Assembly (NCBI GenBank): GCA_902772945.1
Contig: CACYCU010000068.1
Span: 1 to 10,986 of the forward strand
Direction: 5' to 3'
Source of the DNA: an uncultured bacterium
GTDB taxonomy: Bacteria; Cyanobacteriota; Vampirovibrionia; Gastranaerophilales; Gastranaerophilaceae
DNA length: 10,986 nucleotides
Shown here: positions 6,208 to 10,986 of the stretch, piece by piece
Position numbering within the stretch: the first letter of the stretch is position 1
Layout: each line of letters starts with the position of its first letter
Notes under the pieces: generated by a model
The model's input: only the letters and a program-made list of their open reading frames with translations
Told to the model about the DNA's origin: nothing
Database searches by the model: none
Position numbers and translations under genes: made by a program

Positions 6208-7026
6208 TTATATTTTAGTTAATTTACTTTTTAAAATTTTTGCAACTTTAATATGTACTGCATGTCCGGCTTCTTTTGCTAAAATTTGGCATTGCAAATC
6301 CAAAGGATTTATTCCTGTCAAATACAAATCACCTACCATATCAAGCATTTTGTGTTTAATTGGTTCATAGTTTGAACGAAGCTCGGTTGAATAACTTCCG
6401 TCATCCATAAACCCGACAGTATTTTCTTGGGTTACACCTTGCGCAAATCCAAGCATTTGAAATTTCTTCAAATCTCTATAAAATCCGAAAGTTCTTGCCT
6501 CAATAATTTCTTCTTGATTTTTTGGATTATAATTTACAAATCGCTGAGTTTCTTGAGGGTGGTCATAATTTACCGCATAAGACATAAACAAATCTTTATC
6601 CGGCAGGATAACAAGACTCGTTTTCCCGTTCAAATAATATACAGGTTCACAAACAGTATATTTTTGTTCTTTTGACCAAAGCGGCTTATCAATTCCTGCT
6701 TTATTAAATAATTCAACCCATTGCTTTGAACTTCCGTCCAAAATAGGAACTTCTTCTTCATCCATGTAAATGTCTATTGAATTTATATGGCAGAAAGCAA
6801 GTGCAGCTGTCAAATGTTCGGTCAACATAGCTTTTGCTTTTCCCTTGCCAAGTACTACGCAATGATCTGTTGCCACAACATTTTCAACACAAGCTTCGAA
6901 CGGTTCATAATCTTTTATAAAATAGCGAATCTTACCTTCTTTTGAAGGTTTAAAAACTATATTACAAGGTTTGTTTTTCATTAAACCGTTGCCGGATATT
7001 GAGATTTCTTTTTTTAGTGTGGTCAT
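6208..7026 (-). CDS. lpxC: UDP-3-O-acyl-N-acetylglucosamine deacetylase LpxC
   Basis: 272 residues, shorter than E. coli LpxC (305) mainly at the C-terminus. LpxC is the zinc-dependent, committed step of lipid A synthesis, removing the N-acetyl group from the LpxA product. Zinc ligands are recognisable: His71 in LTEHLTAALA (with general base Glu70), and His225 and Asp229 in IKHKMLDMVGDLYLTG. His255 in KEAGHAVH matches the catalytic His265 of E. coli. ARTFGF at 177-182 matches the E. coli ARTFGF substrate/inhibitor contact segment. One oddity: the near-universal N-terminal GxGLH(S/T)G motif reads GNGLMKN (12-18), so its His is replaced by Met16. The start lies only 2 nt after the lpxD stop and lacks a clear Shine-Dalgarno (AAAGAT at best), which suggests translation by coupling to lpxD. 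The acyl-binding insert is present but divergent. Confidence 0.95.
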   Translation of the reverse strand: MTTLKKEISISGNGLMKNKPCNIVFKPSKEGKIRYFIKDYEPFEACVENVVATDHCVVLGKGKAKAMLTEHLTAALAFCHINSIDIYMDEEEVPILDGSSKQWVELFNKAGIDKPLWSKEQKYTVCEPVYYLNGKTSLVILPDKDLFMSYAVNYDHPQETQRFVNYNPKNQEEIIEARTFGFYRDLKKFQMLGFAQGVTQENTVGFMDDGSYSTELRSNYEPIKHKMLDMVGDLYLTGINPLDLQCQILAKEAGHAVHIKVAKILKSKLTKI

Positions 7027-7028
7027 AA

Positions 7029-8123
7029 TTAATCTTTGTTAACGTTTTCTTCAAATTCTTTTAACAATGGTTCATATTTTCTGAATTTTGCAAAGATTTC
7101 TTGAGCATCTTTCATAGTTTTAAGCTGCTTGATGAAATCTTTTCTAGGCATTGCAGGAATACCAACAACAATTGATTTTTCAGGGAATGACTTTGTAACC
7201 CCGGCTTTTGCTGTAATAATTGTGTCAGAACCGATTTCGATATGGTCTGCCAAGCCGGCTTGACCTGCAATAACAACTCTGTCTCCAATCACGCAGCTTC
7301 CTGCAATACCTACTTGTGATACTATCAAACAACCCTCGCCAACTTTACAGTTATGACCAATCATAACAAGGTCATCAATCTTGGTGTTATCGCCAATTGT
7401 AGTATTTTCAATAGTACCTCTGTCTATAGTTGCATTGGCACCAATTTCAACATTGTTGCCTATAACAACGGAACCGATTGAAGGAATTTTAAAGATAACA
7501 TGTTTTGTATTAGCTTCTTTAATTTCACCATCTTTTCTTGCTTGTTCTATGTTATCAGGATTTTCTGTTACAAAGCTAAATCCGTCAGCTCCAAGAGATA
7601 CACCGTGATGCAAAATAACATCATTACCGACTTGTACTCTGTCTCCTATATTTACACCGGGATGGAACAGGCAGTTTTTGCCGATTTTTGCTCCGCCGCC
7701 GATGTATACATTGGCTAGAATTTTTGTATTATCGCCAATTATTGCATCATGTGAAATTACAACATTTGGACCGATTTGAACATTTTCTCCGATTTTAGCT
7801 GTTTCATGTACAACAGCTGTAGGATGAATGCCTTTGTTAACCTCCGGTGCAACATAAAACATATTGAGAAGTTTCATCATAGCTAATCTTGGCCTTTCAA
7901 CTTCAATTGTTGTAAGATTTGGGATTTGTACTCCCAGCGGCACTAATGCTGCTTTTGCTTTAGAATTTGAAAGGTTTGCAATTTCTTCTTCTCCGAGTGC
8001 AAGTGCTAAAGTGTTTTCATCAGACAGAAGCGGAGGTGCAATTTGTGAAATTTTTGCATCTTCAACTTTGGTTAACATACCGTCTGTTAAAGTTGTAATT
8101 TCTTCTAATGTGAATGTTGGCAT
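7029..8123 (-). CDS. lpxD: UDP-3-O-acylglucosamine N-acyltransferase LpxD
   Basis: 364 residues, slightly longer than E. coli LpxD (341). LpxD adds the second 3-hydroxyacyl chain, to the 2-amino group, from acyl-ACP. Residues 1-95 correspond to the N-terminal uridine-binding domain and about 98-315 to the hexapeptide left-handed beta-helix. The C-terminal 45 residues form a charged helical extension. Catalytic His257 lies in DDLVMIGHNCKVG (E. coli His239), and GADGFSF (178-184) and NATIDRGT (230-237) are family hallmarks. There are two departures. The aromatic residues near E. coli 43-49 that stack on uracil are not obvious here (LALALGEEEIANL). A charged insert of about 15-20 residues (about 186-206) follows GADGFSF. 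AAGGAGT (8131-8137) overlaps the stop of rfaE2, 7 nt before the ATG. Second gene of the operon. Confidence 0.96.
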   Translation of the reverse strand: MPTFTLEEITTLTDGMLTKVEDAKISQIAPPLLSDENTLALALGEEEIANLSNSKAKAALVPLGVQIPNLTTIEVERPRLAMMKLLNMFYVAPEVNKGIHPTAVVHETAKIGENVQIGPNVVISHDAIIGDNTKILANVYIGGGAKIGKNCLFHPGVNIGDRVQVGNDVILHHGVSLGADGFSFVTENPDNIEQARKDGEIKEANTKHVIFKIPSIGSVVIGNNVEIGANATIDRGTIENTTIGDNTKIDDLVMIGHNCKVGEGCLIVSQVGIAGSCVIGDRVVIAGQAGLADHIEIGSDTIITAKAGVTKSFPEKSIVVGIPAMPRKDFIKQLKTMKDAQEIFAKFRKYEPLLKEFEENVNKD

Positions 8124-8135
8124 AATTTATACTCC

Positions 8136-8597
8136 TTAATTTTTCATTTTATTTATTATATTTGTTGTTGATTTCCCTTCAACAAAATCTATAAATTCAA
8201 CTCTTGTTCCGTTTTTTTTCATAATATCAGCTTCGGGGAGAGTCTCCATTGTGTAGTCTGCGCCTTTTGTATATACATCGGGTTTCATTTCATCCAATAG
8301 GTTTCGCGGACTGTCTTCATCAAATAAAACAACGTAATCTACCGATTTTAAAGCACTTAAAACTTCCGCTCTATCATTTTCATTATTAATAGGACGTTCA
8401 GGTCCTTTAATAGATTTTACGGATTTGTCTGAATTAAGCAAAACTATTAATATGTCGCCAAAGCTTTTTGTTTTTTCTAAATATCTGACGTGTCCGACAT
8501 GCAAAATATCAAAACAGCCGTTAGTTGCAACGACAGTCTTGCCATTTTTATGAAGTTCATTTATTAGAGATGATAGATTTTCCCTTCTTATCAACAT
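8136..8597 (-). CDS. rfaE2: Heptose 1-phosphate nucleotidyltransferase (RfaE domain II / HldE C-terminal type)
   Basis: 153 residues from ATG 8597. It matches the stand-alone RfaE2 cytidylyltransferase-fold enzymes that convert D-glycero-beta-D-manno-heptose 1-phosphate and ATP into ADP-heptose for the LPS inner core. Visible motifs: TNGCFDILHVGHVRYLEKTK (the HxGH nucleotide-binding signature), LNSDKSVKSIKGPERPI, NDRAEVLSALKSVDYVV, KPDVYTKGADY and a terminal GKSTTNII. The kinase half of fused HldE is absent, so a separate heptokinase is expected elsewhere. Start choice: a TTG at 8624 would add nine residues, but the family normally begins just before the M-x-(S/R)-R-E-x-L segment, as MLIRRENL does here. 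Neither start has a Shine-Dalgarno. An extended -10 just upstream suggests the message may begin at or next to the ATG. First gene of the lpx operon. A glycerol-3-phosphate cytidylyltransferase is a less likely alternative. Confidence 0.9.
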   Translation of the reverse strand: MLIRRENLSSLINELHKNGKTVVATNGCFDILHVGHVRYLEKTKSFGDILIVLLNSDKSVKSIKGPERPINNENDRAEVLSALKSVDYVVLFDEDSPRNLLDEMKPDVYTKGADYTMETLPEADIMKKNGTRVEFIDFVEGKSTTNIINKMKN

Positions 8598-8604
8598 ACA
8601 TAAT

Positions 8605-8613
8605 ATTTTATCA
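8605..8613 (-). promoter_or_regulatory. Candidate extended -10 promoter of rfaE2-lpxD-lpxC-fabZ
   Basis: Minus strand TGATAAAAT (8613-8605) fits an extended -10. The predicted start of transcription, about 7 nt beyond the hexamer, falls at 8598-8597, the A of the rfaE2 ATG, so a leaderless message is possible. No good -35 is seen 17 bp upstream. A rival promoter is TTGAGG (8669-8664) and TATAAC (8644-8639) with a 19-bp spacer. Confidence 0.4.
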
Positions 8614-8621
8614 GAAATATA

Positions 8622-8663
8622 CAAAAAAAGCTTTAAAAGTTATATTTTGTTAAGAAAAAAGCT
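8622..8663 (-). terminator. Weak terminator candidate between the 67-residue gene and rfaE2
   Basis: On the minus strand AGCTTT (8663-8658) can pair with AAAGCT (8634-8629), directly followed by further T residues (a run of seven through 8623). The stem is only 6 bp and the loop is 23 nt, so termination would be inefficient, and readthrough from dapB-asd into the lpx operon is plausible. Confidence 0.3.
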
Positions 8664-8683
8664 CCTCAAGATGATTTGAAAAT

Positions 8684-8887
8684 TTATACATGTGAATCAG
8701 GATTAACCCATCCTCTTAATGCTTTAGGCAGTCGTCTTAATGCTTTGGGCTTTTCTCTGTTGTAGCATATTTCCATATTTATTTTTTCTTTTATTAATGT
8801 TGATGCAATTTTGTTATTTACATTTTTATATATTACTGATCCGTTTCCTTTTAAGATAGGGGTAATTGTTAATTTGCCAATATTCAT
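8684..8887 (-). CDS. Small unknown protein, 67 residues, downstream of asd
   Basis: I do not recognise it. The sequence starts MNIGKLTITPILKGNGSVIY, is basic and soluble-looking with one Cys (residue 41), and ends with a heptad duplication: PKALRRL (47-53) then PKALRGW (54-60). The DNA shows the same duplication, 15 bp at 8715-8729 and 8736-8750 differing at one base, period 21 bp, so it arose by in-frame tandem duplication or is conserved as a peptide repeat. It is likely translated: AAAGAGGAA (8891-8899) lies just before the ATG and overlaps the asd stop codon, the same junction design as the proven genes around it. It is thus probably the third gene of a dapB-asd operon, but position alone does not tie it to lysine or diaminopimelate synthesis. 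Confidence 0.7.
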   Translation of the reverse strand: MNIGKLTITPILKGNGSVIYKNVNNKIASTLIKEKINMEICYNREKPKALRRLPKALRGWVNPDSHV

Positions 8888-8897
8888 TGTTTCCTCT

Positions 8898-9914
8898 TTA
8901 GTACAAATTCATTTCTATTACTTTTTTACAAATTCTTACTGTATTTAATGCAGCTCCGATTCTAAGGTTATCGGCAACACACCATAGCGATATTCCGTTT
9001 TTGAATGCCAAATTCTTTCTGATTCTGCCGATAAAAACAGGATCAACGCCTGAAGAATCTTTTGTAGTAGGATATTCGAAGTTGTCAATATTATCTATAA
9101 CTTTCAAACCGAAAGAATTTGATAAAATTTCTCTGACTTTTTCCGGTGTAACATCTTTTTCAAATTCAATATCAACGGCTTCAGAGTGACTGTTAAATAC
9201 AGGAACTCTTGCTGCTGTGCATGAAATTGGTAAATCTTGAGGCAAATGTAAAATTTTCTTTGTTTCGTTAACAACTTTCATTTCCTCTTTTGTATAGCCG
9301 TTTTCGCAGAAAACATCTATCTGTGGCAATACATTGAAGGCTATTTCTTTTTTGAATGCGTCAGGAGTGAATTCTTCATTATTCAATTTTGCTTTTGTAT
9401 TTGCTTCAAGCTCTTTTATGGCTTTTAAACCGGCTCCTGACACTGCTTGATATGTAGATACGATAAGTCTTTTTATTCCAAATCTATCATGCAAAGGTTT
9501 TAATACCAGCATTAATTGAGAAGTTGAACAGTTCGGATTTGCAATAATTCCTTTGTGTTTTTTCAAATCTTCGTCATTAACGTATGCAATAACCAACGGA
9601 ACATCATTTTCCATTCTGAATGCTGAAGAATTGTCAATTAAAACTCCGCCTCTTTTTACAATTTCAGGAGCGAAAAGTTTGGAAGTTGAAGCACCGGCTG
9701 ATGCAAGAACGATATTTACATTATCAAAACTTTCAGGTTTTGCTTCTTCAACGGTATATGTTTTTCCTTGAAATTCTAATTCTGTACCGGCAGATTTTGC
9801 ACTTGATAAAAATTTAATTTCGTTAAAATCTATTTTTAATTCATCAACAATTTTTGTAATTTCCCTGCCGACAACTCCGGTTGCCCCTAGTATTGCTATA
9901 TTTGGTTTAGACAT
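8898..9914 (-). CDS. asd: Aspartate-semialdehyde dehydrogenase
   Basis: 338 residues, normal length for the bacterial enzyme. It reduces aspartyl phosphate with NADPH to aspartate semialdehyde, the branch point to diaminopimelate/lysine and to threonine/methionine. The NADP-binding GATGVVG is at 10-16. The catalytic Cys129 is in ANPNCSTSQL, Gln156 in TYQAVSGAG, and Arg236/His243 in RVPVFNSHSE, with the seven-residue Arg-His spacing of the E. coli pair 267/274. The C-terminal RIGAALNT (318-325) closes the cofactor site. The start at ATG 9914 is supported by AAGGGAG (9921-9927), which overlaps the dapB stop. With dapB it forms a two-step neighbour pair of the DAP pathway. DapA, which acts between them, is not in the window. 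Confidence 0.97.
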   Translation of the reverse strand: MSKPNIAILGATGVVGREITKIVDELKIDFNEIKFLSSAKSAGTELEFQGKTYTVEEAKPESFDNVNIVLASAGASTSKLFAPEIVKRGGVLIDNSSAFRMENDVPLVIAYVNDEDLKKHKGIIANPNCSTSQLMLVLKPLHDRFGIKRLIVSTYQAVSGAGLKAIKELEANTKAKLNNEEFTPDAFKKEIAFNVLPQIDVFCENGYTKEEMKVVNETKKILHLPQDLPISCTAARVPVFNSHSEAVDIEFEKDVTPEKVREILSNSFGLKVIDNIDNFEYPTTKDSSGVDPVFIGRIRKNLAFKNGISLWCVADNLRIGAALNTVRICKKVIEMNLY

Positions 9915-9925
9915 TTATTTCTCCC

Positions 9926-10675
9926 TTATAAAATATTTTCCAATCCGTAAGTAAAGTTATTTTTTTCATAAACATACTTAACAGCAAGCATAACTCCTTG
10001 CATGTAACATTTTCTGTCCATTGTGTCATGACGAATTGTCATGATTTGACCGGCTGCCCCGAGAATTACCTCTTGTGAAGCTATATATCCCGGCATTCTA
10101 ACAGAATGTATATGAATATTTGAATATGATGTTGCACCTCTTGCACCATCTAAGGTTTCTTTTTCTTCGCAGTTTCCTTTTGTAAAATCTTTTTTCGCTT
10201 CTGCCATAAGATTTGCTGTTTTTATTGCAGTACCTGATGGGGCATCTTTTTTCTGATTGTGATGAAGTTCAATAATTTCAGCATTATCAAAATATTTTCC
10301 TGCAAGTTTTGCAAACATCATCATCAAAACTGCACCGGTTGAAAAATTCGGTGCAATAAGACAGCCGGTATGTTTTATATGTGATAAATTTCGTAAAGTT
10401 TCTATTTCGCTGTCTTTTAGTCCGGTTGTCCCTATAACAATTTTTATTCCGTTATTTAAACAGTATTTTGCATTTTCATATATTGAATCGGGTTGTGTAA
10501 AATCAACCAAAACATCAATATCTTGGACTCTGTGTGCTTCTTCAATTGAAGAATATGTTCCCGAAGGTACTATGTCTATTTTTGCAACAAGCTCGGTATC
10601 AGGGCAATCAGTAATTGCTTGACATACTTCTTTCCCCATTTTCCCTAAAGCTCCGCATACTGCAACTTTTATCAT
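9926..10675 (-). CDS. dapB: 4-hydroxy-tetrahydrodipicolinate reductase DapB
   Basis: 249 residues, shorter than E. coli DapB (273), mainly by a shorter segment after the second beta strand (about residues 36-52). It reduces hydroxy-tetrahydrodipicolinate with NAD(P)H in the DAP/lysine pathway. The Rossmann motif GALGKMG is at 8-14, with Asp34 at the end of strand 2 in the place of the ribose-binding acidic residue. DFTQPD (58-63), GTTGL (82-86) and APNFSTGAVLM (108-118) follow. The active-site segment ELHHNQKKDAPSGTA carries His138, His139 and Lys142, matching E. coli His159, His160 and Lys163. HSVRMPGYIASQEVILG completes the tetramer/substrate region. AAGGAG at 10683-10688 is 7 nt from the ATG, and a promoter at 10697-10723 makes it the first gene of its operon. 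Confidence 0.97.
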   Translation of the reverse strand: MIKVAVCGALGKMGKEVCQAITDCPDTELVAKIDIVPSGTYSSIEEAHRVQDIDVLVDFTQPDSIYENAKYCLNNGIKIVIGTTGLKDSEIETLRNLSHIKHTGCLIAPNFSTGAVLMMMFAKLAGKYFDNAEIIELHHNQKKDAPSGTAIKTANLMAEAKKDFTKGNCEEKETLDGARGATSYSNIHIHSVRMPGYIASQEVILGAAGQIMTIRHDTMDRKCYMQGVMLAVKYVYEKNNFTYGLENIL

Positions 10676-10696
10676 TTGTTTTCTCCTTAGGCTTTC

Positions 10697-10723
10697 AGTA
10701 TAGCATAAAAAACTTTTTGTTAA
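10697..10723 (-). promoter_or_regulatory. Promoter of the dapB-asd operon
   Basis: Minus strand TATACT (10702-10697) preceded by TGC gives an extended -10. TTAACA (10723-10718) matches five of six -35 positions with a slightly short 15-bp spacer. Transcription would start near 10690, leaving a very short leader with AAGGAG and no room for a riboswitch such as the lysine type. Confidence 0.6.
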
Positions 10724-10728
10724 AGTAT

Positions 10729-10760
10729 TTATTACCCTATTGCCTTATTACCCTATTACA
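10729..10760 (+). repeat. Four in-phase 8-bp repeats between divergent promoters
   Basis: Four consecutive octamers fit YTATTRCM exactly: TTATTACC, CTATTGCC, TTATTACC, CTATTACA. Seen as pairs they form a 13-bp exact direct repeat with period 16. They begin 5 bp upstream of the dapB -35 and overlap the -35 and spacer of the plus-strand PC4-like gene, so they are placed as a shared operator would be. The binding protein is unknown. Confidence 0.6.
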
Positions 10761-10768
10761 TCTATAAT
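10740..10768 (+). promoter_or_regulatory. Promoter of the PC4-like gene
   Basis: Perfect TATAAT at 10763-10768, with TTGCCT at 10740-10745 (four of six) and an ideal 17-bp spacer. The predicted start near 10775 leaves a leader of about 16 nt carrying AAGGAG at 10777-10782, 8 nt from the ATG. The -35 and spacer lie within the octamer repeats. Confidence 0.65.
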
Positions 10769-10790
10769 TATGGAATAAGGAGAGAGAATT

Positions 10791-10986
10791 ATGGCAGATT
10801 CAAAAATTTTAGCAACTATAGAACGTAGTGATACTGAGCAGCTTCAAATTTCTGTAAGCGAATACAAAGGCAGAAGCTATTTGAACATGAGAATATTCTA
10901 CACAACTGATGAAGGCGCAACTTGGCTTCCTACTAAAAAAGGTGTAACTTTTGCTCCTGATCAGTTAGATTTATTGGAAGAAGCTA
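10791..10986 (+). CDS. PC4-like (transcriptional coactivator p15 family) protein, 5' part
   Basis: 65 codons are visible before the right edge. The stretch from about residue 17, reading LQISVSEYKGRSYLNMRIFY then TKKGVTFAPDQLDLLEEA, fits the PC4/p15 domain: a curved beta sheet that binds single-stranded or melted DNA, followed by a helix. The conserved pattern is hydrophobic-x-(S/V) strand, EYKGRxYLNxR, a polar turn with Trp, then KGV(T/S)(F/L)xPxQ(L/W). Bacterial members are small proteins of roughly 70-100 residues, so most of the protein is probably here. By family it would bind ssDNA and may affect transcription or replication; its role in this organism is inference. It starts MADSKILATIERSD, with a good AAGGAG and promoter. 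It is divergent from dapB. Confidence 0.8.
   Translation, partial: MADSKILATIERSDTEQLQISVSEYKGRSYLNMRIFYTTDEGATWLPTKKGVTFAPDQLDLLEEA

Noticed and set aside
7381..8139. Several plus-strand open frames opposite lpxD
   Set aside because: All lie antisense to the hexapeptide-repeat coding region, whose periodic Ile/Gly codons produce long open frames on the other strand. No ribosome sites.
8598..8624. TTG start for RfaE2 giving 162 residues
   Set aside because: The extra nine residues overlap a probable -10 element, are not expected from the family, and have no ribosome site. Kept only as an alternative.
1911..10675. No TGA stop codons among the complete genes (TAA or TAG only), suggesting possible recoding of TGA
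   Set aside because: The sample is small and the DNA AT-rich. All proteins end at their expected family lengths and contain normal TGG Trp codons, so there is no sign of TGA being read as sense.
10676..10696. Lysine riboswitch upstream of dapB
   Set aside because: The predicted leader is only about 15 nt, too short for any riboswitch.

Overview
The window reads as chromosomal DNA of an AT-rich, Gram-negative-type bacterium. It carries the early lipid A genes (lpxA, lpxC, lpxD), fabZ and a heptose adenylyltransferase, so the cell very probably makes an outer membrane with LPS. The order lpxD-lpxC-fabZ, with lpxA nearby, is the arrangement familiar from Cyanobacteria and their relatives. Together with the low GC and the style of the lineage-specific proteins (an Asn/Gln-rich N-terminus carrying an AFTGG motif), my best guess is a non-photosynthetic cyanobacterial relative of the gut Melainabacteria/Gastranaerophilales type. 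The taxonomy is inference.

Layout from left to right. 1-1461 (-): exported TPR-repeat protein, cut by the window edge. 1462-1722: divergent intergenic region. 1723-1884 (+): 53-residue orphan protein. 1883-1912: one hairpin serving as terminator for both convergent genes. 1911-3832 (-): lpxA followed by an M29 aminopeptidase. 3910-5628 (-): 572-residue protein of unknown function with an HTH-like segment and NUMOD3-like repeats, lying between lpxA and the rest of the lpx genes. 5687-5724: terminator closing the operon rfaE2-lpxD-lpxC-fabZ (8597-5745, -). 8684-10675 (-): dapB-asd and a 67-residue small protein. 10676-10790: divergent promoter region with four in-phase 8-bp repeats. 10791-10986 (+): start of a PC4-like DNA-binding protein.

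How the genes work together. dapB and asd supply diaminopimelate and lysine for peptidoglycan and protein. LpxA, LpxC and LpxD carry out the first lipid A steps. FabZ supports the fatty acid elongation from which their 3-hydroxyacyl-ACP donors are drawn. RfaE2 makes the nucleotide-activated heptose for the LPS inner core. Most of the minus-strand block is therefore cell-envelope biosynthesis.

Within this block the tight gene junctions repeatedly use one design: the stop codon of the upstream gene is part of the Shine-Dalgarno sequence of the next (UAAGGAG-like), with the start 8-12 nt downstream. No tRNA, rRNA, CRISPR array, insertion sequence or phage gene was seen.
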